64,000 bases of DNA, from contig JAJUJQ010000001.1 in assembly GCA_029265255.1 (NCBI GenBank), positions 248,001-312,000 on the forward strand, written 5' to 3'. Source of the DNA: Spirochaetota bacterium. GTDB lineage: Bacteria; Spirochaetota; Spirochaetia; Treponematales; Rectinemataceae. Of the stretch, positions 8,418 through 18,365 are shown in pieces. Each line of letters begins with the position of its first letter. Within the stretch, counting starts at the first letter, position 1. Under the pieces are notes generated by a model. That model did no database searches. It saw nothing but the letters and a program-made list of their open reading frames with translations, and was not told where the DNA came from. The translations under genes were made by a program, and so were the position numbers.

Positions 8418-8472
8418 GCACGTGTGGACGGCCTCTGGCGAATGCGGAACAAGCGCAGCGAAGGAGGTCAGG

Positions 8473-9870
8473 ATGGAAATTACAAGGATCAATCCTTTTC
8501 TATGTGAAATCGCGCCTGGCGCGGGAATGCGCGTGCCAGCGCGCGTGTATGTAACAGAAGCGCTTTTGCCAGCTCTCCGCGGTGACCGGTCTATCGAACA
8601 GCTTTTGAACATGGCGAAGCTGCCTGGTATTGTCCGGTATTCGATTGGCATGCCCGACATTCATCAAGGCTTTGCCTTTCCCATCGGAGGGGTGGCTGCC
8701 TTCGATGCGGAAGAAGGAGTCGTTTCGCCGGGTGGGGTTGGCTTCGACATCAATTGTGGTGTTCGAGTCATCCTCACCCGCATGCGTGTCAAGGATCTAG
8801 CGCCCTATCTTGAGCGGTTGGGGAAGGAACTTTTTGCGCGGGTCCCTGCGGGGGTCGGCTCAAAGGGAACAATTCGGTTTTCCGCTAAGGATGCGCGACA
8901 GGCTATGAATAGTGGGCTGGTGTGGGCTCGCGAGCATGGATTTGCTGATGACGCGGACCTGGATCGAGTGGAGGATCGCGGGATCCTGACCGATGCCGAT
9001 GCCGATGCCATTAGCGATAGAGCGCTGGAACGCGGCAAAGAGGAATTCGGGACGCTGGGGGCTGGGAATCATTTTCTGGAAATCGATCGGGTGGACAGGA
9101 TTTTCGATCCCAGGACCGCCGCATCGTTCGGTTTGTTTGAAGAGCAGGTATTGATTTGGATCCATACGGGCTCGCGAGGTCTCGGCCACCAGATTGCCAC
9201 CGATTTCATCGAGCGGATGCGCCCTCGGATGTCCCAGTATGGCCTCGTGCCCTATGAACACGACTTTGTCAGCATTCCCCTGAAGGATCCACTCGCAGAC
9301 CAGTATCTGGCAGCGATGGCTGCGGCCGCGAATTTTGCGTGGGTCAACCGGCAGCTCATTACGCACACCGTGCGGGAGACGTTCCGAAACGTGCTGGGGA
9401 GCTCGCTGAAAACCATTGGCATGCAGGTACTGTACGATGTCGCGCACAACATTGCTAGGTTCGAACTCCACGAGGTGAACGGGGAGAAAAAGCGACTCCT
9501 GGTGCATCGGAAGGGAGCGACCCGCGCCTTTGCCTCTGGCCACCCTGTCCTGTTACCGGGCGATATGCTCAGAGGCAGCTATATTCTGGTCGGCACGAAG
9601 CAGGCGATGGAGGAAAGCTTCGGAAGCGTGGCACACGGCGCGGGGCGGCGGATGAGTCGTCATTCAGCAGTGCGTGAAATCAGTTTCGACTCCCTCATGA
9701 CGCAGATGCGCGCGGAACACATCGGGCTCTATGCGGCCGACCGTCGTCTGGCATGTGAAGAAGCCCCCAATGCCTACAAGGATATCGACACCGTCGCAGA
9801 AATCGTCGCTGGCGCTGGCCTTGCCAGGCCGATCGCGCGATCACGTCCCCTTCTTGTGATCAAAGGCTGA
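8473..9870 (+). CDS. rtcB: RtcB-type RNA ligase
   Basis: RtcB joins RNA 2',3'-cyclic phosphate or 3'-phosphate ends to 5'-OH ends using GTP and Mn2+. Family motifs are present in order: DINCGVR (Mn-binding Cys), GTLGAGNHFLEI, HTGSRGLGHQ, the RKGATRAF segment, and GRRMSR with the guanylated-His region near the C-terminus. It has 465 residues, close to the canonical length. The start at 8473 has AAGGAGGT (8461-8468), so the longer open frame from 8272, which overlaps murI, is not used. The last 30 bp overlap the convergent oadA-like gene. Confidence 0.95.
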   Translation: MEITRINPFLCEIAPGAGMRVPARVYVTEALLPALRGDRSIEQLLNMAKLPGIVRYSIGMPDIHQGFAFPIGGVAAFDAEEGVVSPGGVGFDINCGVRVILTRMRVKDLAPYLERLGKELFARVPAGVGSKGTIRFSAKDARQAMNSGLVWAREHGFADDADLDRVEDRGILTDADADAISDRALERGKEEFGTLGAGNHFLEIDRVDRIFDPRTAASFGLFEEQVLIWIHTGSRGLGHQIATDFIERMRPRMSQYGLVPYEHDFVSIPLKDPLADQYLAAMAAAANFAWVNRQLITHTVRETFRNVLGSSLKTIGMQVLYDVAHNIARFELHEVNGEKKRLLVHRKGATRAFASGHPVLLPGDMLRGSYILVGTKQAMEESFGSVAHGAGRRMSRHSAVREISFDSLMTQMRAEHIGLYAADRRLACEEAPNAYKDIDTVAEIVAGAGLARPIARSRPLLVIKG

Positions 9871-11667
9871 ATCGGCAGGGTCGTTCCAGCCTGCCCATGC
9901 CGGGACATCGTCCCAGGAGTAGCCCCAGTCACCGTCTTGCGGCTCGTATTCCGGATGGTCGTATGGAGATTCGCTGGACAGCGCCCAGCTCGCGCCGGCT
10001 CCCACAGCAGCCGCTCGCGCCCGAGCCAGGTCTTCGGGTACAGCGCTCACCACCGCGGCCCCGCTTTCCGTAGGTAGCGGTTCACCGGGATGTGCCTCTT
10101 GCCATTCCGCAATGCGCTTTTTCTTTAGGAATTTTTCCGCGACTGAGGGGAACAGCTCGAGCAGTAGCTGTTCCTTTTCATCCTTTGCGAGAGCGACACC
10201 CCCCGCCTCAGGGACCGGCGGGTTTGGCTGCGGCTTGTATGTGCTTACATCATAGGGCGTTTCATCCCGTGTACCGCAGATCCTGAGCCGGAACTCCGGA
10301 TCGACCGGCCATGGCGTTTTCCCATAGGCGCCGCGAATGAGGGATTCGAAGTTCTTCGATACATTTTCGTACATATCCTTCCCGGCCTGAAGGCTGACGA
10401 CACAGTTGACCGCTTGTACACCGACAATCTGGCTCGTAGGGGTTACAAGGGGAGGAAGGCCGCAGTCGAGCCGTACCCGCGGCACGATCCGAAGCACTTC
10501 GTCCAAGTGTTGTTCGAGTTTCGCTTCTTTGAGCTGGGCCATCATGTTGGTATACATGCCGCCAGGAATCTGCGCATGGCGGACGATTTCGTCCGGTTCA
10601 GGGTAGTTGAATGCTTTTTCAATTTCCTGGCAAATTGAGAGCGCGCGGTTGTATTTTTTGCCGACCGCTGCCTCGATCGCGTCGTCGAAAAGGCGCGAAA
10701 GGGAAGGAGAGAGGCTGTCCTTAGACAGGTCGAGCTCTGGAGGAAGGCGCTTGTACTGATCATAGTTCGCCAGTTCCTGACGGATTGTGCGAAGGCGACG
10801 ATCGATATGCGCAACGGCTGCATTGTCCACATCCGTGGTGACACCGAGCCGGTCGGCAAAAATCCTGATAATTTCATAGGCTGGCGCGGCAGGGCCGCCG
10901 GAAAAAGACAGTACGGCGGTATCGACGATATCCACGCCGTTGACGATGGCGGCGAGGAGACTAGCGGTGCCAAAGCCGGGCGTGCAGTGGGTGTGCAGGT
11001 CGATCGGGATATCAAGGGTGTCCTTTAGCGCCTTGATAAGATGCGCGGCAGTAGTCGGATCGATAAGGCCTGCCATATCCTTGATGGTGATCATGTCCGC
11101 ACCGAGGGCGGCAAGTTCTTTTGCCTTACGCACATAATAGTCGATGGTAAAAATCTTCGGAGGAATCTTTCTTCCTCCAAATAGAGAGCTGATCCGTTCG
11201 CGAAGAGGGAAATGGGGATCGACGGTATAGCAGACCGCGCAGTCTGCCATTCCTCCCGCTTCCTTTACAAACCTGATCGAGGACTTCATGTTGTCGATGT
11301 CGTTAAGCGCATCGAAAATGCGCATGATATCGATGCCGGTAGAGACCGCGTTTCTGCAGAATCCTTCGATGACTGAATCCGGATAGGGGTTGTAACCGAA
11401 CAGATTTCGTCCTCTCGACAGCGCGGTCAGTTTTGAACTATCGCCGATGCCGGCTTTGATCAGAGCCAGGCGTTCCCATGGATCTTCGTTGAGGTAGCGC
11501 ATGACCGAATCGGGTACTGCCCCTCCCCACACTTCCATGGCATAGAAGTGGCTGGCCCGGAAATCTTCCAGGACAGCCTTGACCTGTGAGGCTGTCATAC
11601 GGGTCGCGAATTGAGACTGCTGCCCGTCCCGAAGCGTAACATCGCGGATTTTCAGAAATCGTGCCAT
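9841..11667 (-). CDS. oadA: Biotin-dependent carboxyltransferase subunit (oxaloacetate decarboxylase alpha / transcarboxylase 5S type), no biotin domain
   Basis: This protein has the HMGL-like TIM barrel of OadA, PycB and transcarboxylase 5S: RDGQQS at about residue 14, DALND, the carbamylated-lysine motif ITIKDMAG and the metal ligands in HTHC. The second conserved domain follows (AQIPGGMYTN to the GKTPWPVDP block). The 608-residue chain ends in an acidic, Trp-rich tail and lacks the C-terminal biotinyl domain of classical OadA. A separate biotin carrier lies at 20315-20698 in the divergent operon. It could transfer CO2 between that carrier and oxaloacetate/pyruvate. AAGGAA precedes the start. 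Confidence 0.88.
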   Translation of the reverse strand: MARFLKIRDVTLRDGQQSQFATRMTASQVKAVLEDFRASHFYAMEVWGGAVPDSVMRYLNEDPWERLALIKAGIGDSSKLTALSRGRNLFGYNPYPDSVIEGFCRNAVSTGIDIMRIFDALNDIDNMKSSIRFVKEAGGMADCAVCYTVDPHFPLRERISSLFGGRKIPPKIFTIDYYVRKAKELAALGADMITIKDMAGLIDPTTAAHLIKALKDTLDIPIDLHTHCTPGFGTASLLAAIVNGVDIVDTAVLSFSGGPAAPAYEIIRIFADRLGVTTDVDNAAVAHIDRRLRTIRQELANYDQYKRLPPELDLSKDSLSPSLSRLFDDAIEAAVGKKYNRALSICQEIEKAFNYPEPDEIVRHAQIPGGMYTNMMAQLKEAKLEQHLDEVLRIVPRVRLDCGLPPLVTPTSQIVGVQAVNCVVSLQAGKDMYENVSKNFESLIRGAYGKTPWPVDPEFRLRICGTRDETPYDVSTYKPQPNPPVPEAGGVALAKDEKEQLLLELFPSVAEKFLKKKRIAEWQEAHPGEPLPTESGAAVVSAVPEDLARARAAAVGAGASWALSSESPYDHPEYEPQDGDWGYSWDDVPAWAGWNDPADSAFDHKKGT

Positions 11668-11724
11668 ACCGGTTCCTTTCTTGCCTTCAAGGTCACGGAC
11701 CTGCCGAACCCTAAAAGATAGTTA

Positions 11725-11753
11725 TTTGTACTCCAAATGCGGCAAATGGACAA
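11725..11753 (-). promoter_or_regulatory. Possible oadA promoter
   Basis: On the minus strand TTGTCC (11753-11748), 17 bp, then TACAAA (11730-11725). Each box matches consensus at four of six positions, so support is modest. Confidence 0.35.
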
Positions 11754-11794
11754 GTATCGGCAGTATAAATGATTTCCGCTGAATTTGATAGATT

Positions 11795-11823
11795 TTGACA
11801 AAATCGGGAATTAAATATACAAT
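11795..11823 (+). promoter_or_regulatory. Promoter of the kor-mcm-mmd operon
   Basis: TTGACA (11795-11800), 17 bp, TACAAT (11818-11823). This is the strongest promoter in the divergent intergenic region and predicts a leader of about 110 nt before korD. I see small hairpins in that leader but no recognisable B12 box or other riboswitch signature. Confidence 0.8.
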
Positions 11824-11938
11824 GAAGGCAAGCCGTGGTCTGAACCCCCTTCATGTGAGATTATCTTGGTATGCGGTTCGGTATATGCCCTTCAATCTGT
11901 CAGATTAAGGCACGGCAAACCATCACAAGAGTGCAGGT

Positions 11939-12214
11939 ATGGCCGAACAGAAAAAAGGATTCTTTCATGTAATCCGGGAAAAATACTGCAAGGGCTGTGG
12001 TATCTGCGTCGCGTTCTGCCCGAAGCAGCTGCTCGTGCTGAAAAATGGGAAAGTGTTTCCCGAGCGCCCCGAGATATGCATTGGATGCCACATGTGTGAA
12101 TACCGCTGTCCCGATTTCGCAATCGAGGTTAGACCGATCGAGGAAAAACCCGAAGCGGGAAACAATGTGGACCATGTCGATCTGAGTCTTCCACCGGAGG
12201 CGCACCATGGCTGA
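11939..12214 (+). CDS. korD: 2-oxoacid:ferredoxin oxidoreductase delta subunit (2x[4Fe-4S] ferredoxin)
   Basis: The 91-residue protein has two complete CxxCxxCxxxCP cluster motifs (CKGCGICVAFCP and CIGCHMCEYRCP), enough for two 4Fe-4S clusters. It is the electron outlet of the KorDABC complex, passing electrons from 2-oxoacid oxidation to soluble ferredoxin. It is the first gene of the operon and its end overlaps korA by 8 bp. The D-A-B-C order matches many anaerobe 2-oxoglutarate oxidoreductases. Confidence 0.92.
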   Translation: MAEQKKGFFHVIREKYCKGCGICVAFCPKQLLVLKNGKVFPERPEICIGCHMCEYRCPDFAIEVRPIEEKPEAGNNVDHVDLSLPPEAHHG

Positions 12215-13343
12215 TATGTCAATTCGCTTGATGCAGGGAAACGAAGCCTGTACGATGGCAGCCATCGCGGCTGGGCTTGAATTTTTCGCGGGATATCCCA
12301 TTACGCCATCGACTGAAATAGCCGAAATGTGCTCCGAAGAGCTTCCCAAAGTGGGTGGCAAGTTCATCCAGATGGAAGATGAAATCGGCTCTATTTCAGC
12401 TTGCATTGGTGCATCTCTGACCGGCGCCAAGTCGATGACCGCTACTTCTGGCCCCGGATTCTCACTTATGCAGGAAGCAATCGGATACGCAAGCCTCTGC
12501 GAGATCCCAGTGGTGATCATCAATGTTCAGCGCGTAGGGCCGTCTACTGGCATGCCGACCAGTCCGGCACAGGGAGATGTCATGCAGGCCCGGTGGGGCA
12601 CGCATGGCGATCATCCCGTCATCGCGCTCGCGCCAGGAAACGTGAAGGAATGCTATGAGCTCACCTTCAAAGCCTTCGAGCTTTCCGAGAAATACAGAGT
12701 GCCAGTGATCGTGCTTACTGACGAGGTCATTGGTCATATGCGCGAAAAGGTTGTCCTGCCCGATCCGTCAACCTATCGCATTCCACAGCGGCCCATGCCC
12801 ACAAGCCCCGCGGGATACAAGCCCTATGCGGCGGATCCCGATGGAGGGATTCCGTTGATGGCGCCGTTTGGTTCCGGCTATCGCTGGCATTGCACCGGCC
12901 TTTTCCATGATGAAAAGGGAGCCCCTTCGGGGAAGGCAGCGGTTGCCGATGCGCTCATGCGCAGACTCAACGCGAAGATCGAGCGGAGGGTGGACGAGCT
13001 GGCCGATTTTATCGCCGAGGGGATGGAAGATTGTACTCTTGCCGTTGTCTCGTTCGGTTCCTCCGCCATGGCCGCTCTTTCTGCGGTTAGACGTGCCCGC
13101 GCAGAAGGCCATAAGGTCGGAATGCTCAGGCTCAAGACGATATGGCCCTTTCCGACGGAAACAGTCAGGAAACTTCTCGGCAGTGCCTCAAAAGTTATTG
13201 TGCCCGAAATGAACCTCGGCCAGCTGGCTATGGAAGTCGAGCGCGCCGCGGGCTGCAATAAGCCCGTCATCCGCCTGGGAAAGGTCAACGGCGAGCTCTT
13301 CCATCCGGATGAAGTCTTCGCAGCAATCAAGGAGGCACTCTGA
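12207..13343 (+). CDS. korA: 2-oxoacid:ferredoxin oxidoreductase, alpha subunit (probably 2-oxoglutarate)
   Basis: This is the 378-residue alpha chain of the 2-oxoglutarate/2-oxoacid:ferredoxin oxidoreductase family. YPITPSTEIAE (from about residue 30) and the SGPGFSLM and GPSTGMPTSP segments form the substrate and TPP-facing surface, and a transketolase C-terminal-like domain follows from about 250. With KorBCD it oxidatively decarboxylates a 2-oxoacid to the acyl-CoA. The KorA-type motifs and linkage to methylmalonyl-CoA mutase favour 2-oxoglutarate giving succinyl-CoA. A 2-oxobutyrate or branched-chain substrate is not excluded. Confidence 0.92.
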   Translation: MADMSIRLMQGNEACTMAAIAAGLEFFAGYPITPSTEIAEMCSEELPKVGGKFIQMEDEIGSISACIGASLTGAKSMTATSGPGFSLMQEAIGYASLCEIPVVIINVQRVGPSTGMPTSPAQGDVMQARWGTHGDHPVIALAPGNVKECYELTFKAFELSEKYRVPVIVLTDEVIGHMREKVVLPDPSTYRIPQRPMPTSPAGYKPYAADPDGGIPLMAPFGSGYRWHCTGLFHDEKGAPSGKAAVADALMRRLNAKIERRVDELADFIAEGMEDCTLAVVSFGSSAMAALSAVRRARAEGHKVGMLRLKTIWPFPTETVRKLLGSASKVIVPEMNLGQLAMEVERAAGCNKPVIRLGKVNGELFHPDEVFAAIKEAL

Positions 13344-14209
13344 TGGCAGAATTCCTCTCTTATTTTAGACAGGACAGACTCCCCCATATCTGGTGCCCCG
13401 GATGCGGCCACGGTACGGTTACGGGCGCGCTGGTTCGGGCCATCGACAAGCTTGGGCTTGATAAGAACAATATCGTGCTCGTATCGGGCATCGGGTGCTC
13501 GAGCCGGGCGGTTGGATATCTGGATTTCGATACGCTGCACACCGCTCACGGAAGGGCGATCGCCTACGCGACCGGTGTCAAGCTTGCGCGCCCGCACCTG
13601 AAGGTCATCGTCATGACGGGTGATGGAGACTGCGCCGCGATCGGTGGCAACCATTTTATTCATGCCGCACGTCGCAACATCGACATCACCACCATCGTCA
13701 TGAATAACGCGATTTACGGCATGACGAGCGGCCAGTATTCGCCCATGACTCCTCACAGCATGCTGGGGACCACCGCTCCGTATGGCAATGTCGAATATAG
13801 CTTTGATCTATGCGAGCTGGCAAAAGCTGCTGGAGCAACCTACGTGGCGCGTTCAACCAGCTACCATGTGACCCTCCTGCAGTCACTCATCGAAAATGCG
13901 CTGCAGCATCAAGGGTTTTCGGTGATCGAGACGCTTACGCAATGTCCCACTTATTTTGGCCGCAAGAACAAGTTGGGTGGCGCGGTGGAAACGCTCAACT
14001 GGATAAAGGATCAGACCGTGAACGTGAAGGCCGCGGCAGCCTTGCCGCCTGAAAAGCTGGCCGGCAAGATTCTCATTGGAGAGCTTCACAAGGCAGATCG
14101 CCCAGAATTCACAAAGAATTATCTTGATATGATGGCAAAGGTGCAGCGCGCCAATCCCAACATTGTCCGTAACAAAGGAGAGCCAGGATGCGAGTTGAAT
14201 TCAGACTGA
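13343..14209 (+). CDS. korB: 2-oxoacid:ferredoxin oxidoreductase, beta subunit (TPP-binding)
   Basis: The 288-residue beta chain binds thiamine diphosphate through GDGDC (about 92-96) and the NNAIYGMTSGQ segment (from about 119). WCPGCGHG near the N-terminus and the later PTYFGRKN motif are typical of KorB/VorB beta chains. The start shares one base with the korA stop (TGATG), so expression is coupled. Substrate assignment follows the operon context. Confidence 0.94.
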   Translation: MAEFLSYFRQDRLPHIWCPGCGHGTVTGALVRAIDKLGLDKNNIVLVSGIGCSSRAVGYLDFDTLHTAHGRAIAYATGVKLARPHLKVIVMTGDGDCAAIGGNHFIHAARRNIDITTIVMNNAIYGMTSGQYSPMTPHSMLGTTAPYGNVEYSFDLCELAKAAGATYVARSTSYHVTLLQSLIENALQHQGFSVIETLTQCPTYFGRKNKLGGAVETLNWIKDQTVNVKAAAALPPEKLAGKILIGELHKADRPEFTKNYLDMMAKVQRANPNIVRNKGEPGCELNSD

Positions 14210-14739
14210 GCGGATCTGGCGGGCAGGGGCTCCTGCTGGCTGGGATCGTCCTTGCCGAAGCCTCGATCCAGGATGGAAAGAATGCGGTGCAGACTCAGAG
14301 CTACGGCCCGGAGGCGCGTGGCGGTTCCAGCAAGGCGGAGGTAGTGATTTCCGATGGGGATATCGATTATCCGAAGGCCACGGAACCCGATTATCTTCTT
14401 GCTCTTACGAACGATGCATACCGAACCTATGGGCTCGGCATGAAAAAGGGACTCATTATTGCCGACAGCAGTGTGACGCTCGACCCGCCTGCATCGGTAA
14501 AGACCGTATCGCTGCCCATTCTCGAGACAGCCTCGAAAAAGCTTGGCAAGGCGGTGGTGGCGAACATGGTGGCGTTAGGGGTTCTTGGTGGTATTTCTGG
14601 GGTGGCCTCTGTGCAGGCACTGAAGGAAGCGGTTCGCCACCGGGTTCCCAAAGGCACCGAGGAACTCAACCTTTCGGCGTTGGAAGCGGGACTTGCGCTG
14701 GCATCAGATGCACGCGGGCAGCTTGAAGGAGGAAAGTAA
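14188..14739 (+). CDS. korC: 2-oxoacid:ferredoxin oxidoreductase, gamma subunit
   Basis: This 183-residue gamma subunit has the N-terminal [11 protein letters not shown] loop and the SYGPEARGG motif that contacts CoA in pyruvate/2-oxoacid oxidoreductases. It overlaps korB by 22 bp and shares one base with the mutase gene that follows. It completes the four-subunit enzyme. Confidence 0.93.
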   Translation: MRVEFRLSGSGGQGLLLAGIVLAEASIQDGKNAVQTQSYGPEARGGSSKAEVVISDGDIDYPKATEPDYLLALTNDAYRTYGLGMKKGLIIADSSVTLDPPASVKTVSLPILETASKKLGKAVVANMVALGVLGGISGVASVQALKEAVRHRVPKGTEELNLSALEAGLALASDARGQLEGGK

Positions 14740-16406
14740 TGACTGACTTCGAAAAGCTGGAGCAGAACCTGGCAGCATGGAATGCCAAGGTGGAAAAGGC
14801 TAATGAAAAATTCCCCGAACGCAAGAATCAGTTCGTAACCGGCTCCAATATGCCGGTAAATCGGCTTTATACCCCTATCGACCAGAAAGACGCCGACTAT
14901 AACGAAAAGCTCGGTCTCCCTGGTGAGTTCCCATTTACCCGGGGTGTGCAGCCGACCATGTACCGAGGCCGCTTCTGGACGATGCGCCAGTACGCAGGCT
15001 TCGGTACCGCCGAAGAATCGAACGCGCGCTACAAATATCTGCTCGAGCAGGGACAGACGGGGCTGTCCGTCGCGTTTGACCTGCCAACCCAAATTGGCTA
15101 CGATTCTGACCATCCGCTTTCCGAAGGCGAGGTCGGCAAGGTTGGTGTCGCGATCGACTCGCTGGCAGATATGGAGATTCTCTTCAACGGCATTCCGCTT
15201 GATAAAGTATCGACGAGCATGACCATCAACGCGCCTGCGGCTGTCCTTCTGGCCATGTACATCGCCGTTGCGGAGAAGCAGGGTGTGACGGCCGACAAGC
15301 TCAACGGTACCATCCAGAACGATATCCTGAAAGAATATATCGCGCGCGGTACCTATATCTTCCCGCCAGCGCCTTCCATGCGCCTCATTACCGATATTTT
15401 TGAATATTGCTCCAAGCAGGTGCCCAATTGGAACACCATCTCCATCAGCGGCTATCATATTCGGGAAGCAGGCGCGACAGCAGTCCAGGAAGTAGCCTTT
15501 ACCCTTGCGGACGGCATTGCCTATGTCGAAGCAGCCATCCGCGCCGGACTCGATGTGGACGAGTTTGCGCCGCGGCTTTCATTTTTCTTCAACGCGCACA
15601 ATGATTTACTCGAGGAAGTGGCGAAGTTCCGCGCCGCGCGCCGCGTCTGGGCTCACATCATGCGCGATCGCTTCGGTGCCAAGAACCCCAAAAGCTGGAT
15701 GCTCCGCTTCCATACTCAAACCGGCGGCTCGACGCTGACCGCTCAGCAGCCCGATAATAACATTATTCGTGTTACCCTGCAGGCCCTCGCGGCGGTTCTC
15801 GGTGGCACCCAGTCGCTGCATACCAATTCGCGCGACGAAGCGCTCGCGCTTCCTACCGAGGAATCCGTCCGCATCGCGCTGCGTACTCAACAGATTATCG
15901 CCTATGAGTCTGGTGTTGCGGAAACGGTAGACCCGCTTGCGGGTTCTTACTATGTGGAAAGCCTGACCGACCAGATTGAAAAGGAAGTGCTGCAGTACAT
16001 CAAGCGTATCGACGATCTCGGCGGGGCTGTCAAGGCGATCGAGCAGGGCTATGTACAGCAGGAAATTCAGGATTCGGCTTATGCCTGGCAGATGGATGTC
16101 GAAAAAGGCGAGCGCATTATTGTTGGACTCAACAAATTCCAGGTCAAGGAAAACCCGCCTAAAGGACTGCTGCGAGTAGACCCCGCGGTGGGCGAGCGAC
16201 AGAAACAGAAACTCGCTCAGTTGCGTCAATCCCGCGACAATGCTACAGTGCAGCGCACGCTCGAAGCGCTCAGGAAGGCTGCCCGTGGACCGGACAATCT
16301 CATGCCTCCAATCCTGGACGCGGTGCGCGCCTATGCGACGCTCGGCGAGATCTGCGGCGTACTGCGTGAAGAGTTTGGCGAATACAAGCCCAACGTGATG
16401 TTCTGA
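14739..16406 (+). CDS. mcmA1: Methylmalonyl-CoA mutase, catalytic large subunit
   Basis: This 555-residue chain is the substrate-binding TIM barrel of B12-dependent acyl-CoA mutases, encoded apart from its cobalamin domain. [17 protein letters not shown] (about 72-88) holds the Tyr of methylmalonyl-CoA mutases, and PPAPSMRL (about 210) keeps the Arg that contacts the substrate carboxylate. Isobutyryl-CoA mutases have Phe and Gln there. It therefore most likely interconverts succinyl-CoA and (R)-methylmalonyl-CoA. The chain is shorter than fused mutases because the B12 domain is the next gene. Confidence 0.93.
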   Translation: MTDFEKLEQNLAAWNAKVEKANEKFPERKNQFVTGSNMPVNRLYTPIDQKDADYNEKLGLPGEFPFTRGVQPTMYRGRFWTMRQYAGFGTAEESNARYKYLLEQGQTGLSVAFDLPTQIGYDSDHPLSEGEVGKVGVAIDSLADMEILFNGIPLDKVSTSMTINAPAAVLLAMYIAVAEKQGVTADKLNGTIQNDILKEYIARGTYIFPPAPSMRLITDIFEYCSKQVPNWNTISISGYHIREAGATAVQEVAFTLADGIAYVEAAIRAGLDVDEFAPRLSFFFNAHNDLLEEVAKFRAARRVWAHIMRDRFGAKNPKSWMLRFHTQTGGSTLTAQQPDNNIIRVTLQALAAVLGGTQSLHTNSRDEALALPTEESVRIALRTQQIIAYESGVAETVDPLAGSYYVESLTDQIEKEVLQYIKRIDDLGGAVKAIEQGYVQQEIQDSAYAWQMDVEKGERIIVGLNKFQVKENPPKGLLRVDPAVGERQKQKLAQLRQSRDNATVQRTLEALRKAARGPDNLMPPILDAVRAYATLGEICGVLREEFGEYKPNVMF

Positions 16407-16421
16407 ACAAGGGGATCAACT

Positions 16422-16826
16422 ATGGAACGCAAAATTCGCGTACTGATTGCCAAGCCAGGGCTCGACGGCCACGACCGGGGCGCAAAGGTCATCGCGCGCG
16501 CACTCCGCGATGCGGGCATGGAAGTCATCTATACCGGCCTGCGCCAGACTCCCGAACAGATCGTCAGCGCTGCCATCCAGGAAGACGTCGATGTCATTGG
16601 GCTCTCCATTCTCTCGGGCGCTCATAACCATCTTTTCCCGCGGGTAGTGGAACTACTGAAGGAACGCGGAGCTGGAGATATTCTCGTCTTTGGTGGTGGT
16701 GTTATCCCCGAGGAGGATATTCCATTCCTAAAGTCAAAAGGTATCGCGGAGGTCTTCGGTCCTGGTACGCCAACCTCCAAAACCATCGAATTCATCCGTG
16801 CCAATGTGCGCCGTTCCTTGGCATGA
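16422..16826 (+). CDS. mcmA2: Methylmalonyl-CoA mutase, B12-binding small subunit
   Basis: This 134-residue cobalamin-binding domain has the base-off motif DGHDRG, with His17 as the lower axial cobalt ligand. The other B12 contacts are GLSILSGAH and FGGGVIP. It pairs with the catalytic chain 15 bp upstream. Separate large and small subunits are common in anaerobes and archaea. Confidence 0.95.
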   Translation: MERKIRVLIAKPGLDGHDRGAKVIARALRDAGMEVIYTGLRQTPEQIVSAAIQEDVDVIGLSILSGAHNHLFPRVVELLKERGAGDILVFGGGVIPEEDIPFLKSKGIAEVFGPGTPTSKTIEFIRANVRRSLA

Positions 16827-16873
16827 AAGGCGATCGGTGGTTTACGTGACTGTGTTCGCCAGGATTACTTTCT

Positions 16874-17941
16874 ATGAATGATCTGGTTCGCCGTTGTCTT
16901 GAAGGGGATGTCAGGGCAGCGGCACGTTTCATCACCTTGCTCGAAAGCGGAGACCGAGCAGCCTACGCCGCGCTGTACCGGCTGAAAGATCATGCCGGAA
17001 ATGCGCAGGTTGTTGGCATTACCGGCCCACCCGGAGCCGGTAAGAGCACCCTCGCGGACAAGCTCATCGCGGTATTCCGGAAAATGGGGAAAAAAGTTGG
17101 GGTCCTGGCGGTCGATCCGTCGAGTCCATTTTCTGGTGGTGCCATTCTGGGAGACAGGCTCCGCATGCAGGGGCATGCGACCGATCCTGGTGTCTTTATT
17201 CGCAGCCTTGCTTCGAGAGGCAGCCTGGGAGGTATTTCAAGTGCTACACATGCCGCGATTCGAGTTCTCGATGCGGCGGGCTACGATATCGTACTGGTCG
17301 AAACGGTTGGTGTCGGACAGTCCGAGGTCGACATCGTTCGGGTAGCCGATACGGTGGTGCTGGTCTCTGTGCCAGGCCTGGGCGATGACATTCAGGTCAT
17401 AAAGGCTGGCATTATGGAAATCGGCGATATCTTTGTCGTCAATAAAGCCGATCGCGATGGAGCTGACAAAGTAGTTCGCGAAATCAGGGTCATGCTGGAA
17501 ACCCAGGCTCAACTGAAGGTCGGAGGCGCCCTCGCAGGGGGCCCCGATACCCTCGTCGCGCGGGATCCTGAACTTCTCCACCATGCGGGGCTCATCCCAA
17601 AGACCGCGGAAGGAGCAGCCGCGCTGCCGCCCGTCCTTAAAACCATCGCAGAAACCGGAGCAGGCGTGGCGGAAGTTGCGGAAGCAGTCCTAACGCATTT
17701 CGAGGAGCGAAAAAAGAGCGGGGAACTCGCTAAAAAACGCCTTGATTCCATTTCATGGCAGCTTCGCCAATTTGTTCAGCATGAAATTGTGCATATTATG
17801 GAATCTCACACACTTACTGCTGCGACAGATGAACTCGCGCACAGGATTCTGACACGCAAAACCGATATCTACAGCGCTGGCATGGCGCTTTTAAACCAAG
17901 TTTTCAAAGAAGGAGCAGCCCATGAAACCACTCACGCTTGA
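16874..17941 (+). CDS. meaB: MeaB/ArgK-type G3E GTPase chaperone of methylmalonyl-CoA mutase
   Basis: MeaB loads adenosylcobalamin into the mutase, protects it from inactivation and edits damaged cofactor. The 355-residue protein has Walker [10 protein letters not shown] at 51-59, the [15 protein letters not shown] switch region, ETVGVGQSE and the NKAD guanine-specificity motif. It lies directly behind the mutase genes and overlaps the epimerase gene by 20 bp. Confidence 0.95.
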   Translation: MNDLVRRCLEGDVRAAARFITLLESGDRAAYAALYRLKDHAGNAQVVGITGPPGAGKSTLADKLIAVFRKMGKKVGVLAVDPSSPFSGGAILGDRLRMQGHATDPGVFIRSLASRGSLGGISSATHAAIRVLDAAGYDIVLVETVGVGQSEVDIVRVADTVVLVSVPGLGDDIQVIKAGIMEIGDIFVVNKADRDGADKVVREIRVMLETQAQLKVGGALAGGPDTLVARDPELLHHAGLIPKTAEGAAALPPVLKTIAETGAGVAEVAEAVLTHFEERKKSGELAKKRLDSISWQLRQFVQHEIVHIMESHTLTAATDELAHRILTRKTDIYSAGMALLNQVFKEGAAHETTHA

Positions 17942-18326
17942 CCATATCGGCATCGCGGTCGAATCGATTGACAGCGCCCTTCCTATATGGGAGGGGATAC
18001 TCGGTCTTCCTCTTCATGGTGTGGAGGAGGTTGCCGAACAGAAAGTAAAGACCGCCTTCATGCCGATTGGTGATACCGAGATCGAACTTCTAGAGTCCAC
18101 GGATCCGGAGGGCCCCATCGGCAAGTTCATTGCGGCAAAAGGGCAGGGGGTGCATCACCTAGCATTTAGGGTTGCCGAATTGGAAACAACGCTTGAAGAG
18201 CTCAAGGCAAAAGGTGTGCGTCTCATCGATGAGAAACCCCGCTATGGCGCTGGAGGCGCGCGCATCGCCTTCATTCATCCGAAGGCAACGGGCGGCGTGC
18301 TTGTGGAACTCTGCGAACGAAAATGA
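17922..18326 (+). CDS. mce: Methylmalonyl-CoA epimerase
   Basis: The 134-residue protein is a two-module glyoxalase-fold (VOC) enzyme with metal ligands His8 (LDHIGIA), a His in VHHLAFRV and the C-terminal Glu of LVELCE. It racemises (R)- and (S)-methylmalonyl-CoA, linking the mutase (R) to the decarboxylase or transcarboxylase (S). Its length and position are exactly as expected. Confidence 0.95.
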   Translation: MKPLTLDHIGIAVESIDSALPIWEGILGLPLHGVEEVAEQKVKTAFMPIGDTEIELLESTDPEGPIGKFIAAKGQGVHHLAFRVAELETTLEELKAKGVRLIDEKPRYGAGGARIAFIHPKATGGVLVELCERK

Positions 18327-18365
18327 AGCCTCCCCGCCGGAGGCAATAATATAAGGATGGTTCAT

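Noticed and set aside
8272..8472. N-terminal extension of rtcB overlapping murI
   Set aside because: The added codons are antisense-like low-quality sequence over murI, while AAGGAGGT marks the start at 8473.
11824..11938. Cobalamin riboswitch before the mutase operon
   Set aside because: The leader is only about 110 nt and has no B12 box; only small hairpins are seen.
16422..16826. Glutamate or isobutyryl mutase small subunit
   Set aside because: The partner chain has the Tyr and Arg residues of methylmalonyl-CoA mutase, and epimerase, MeaB and decarboxylase genes follow.
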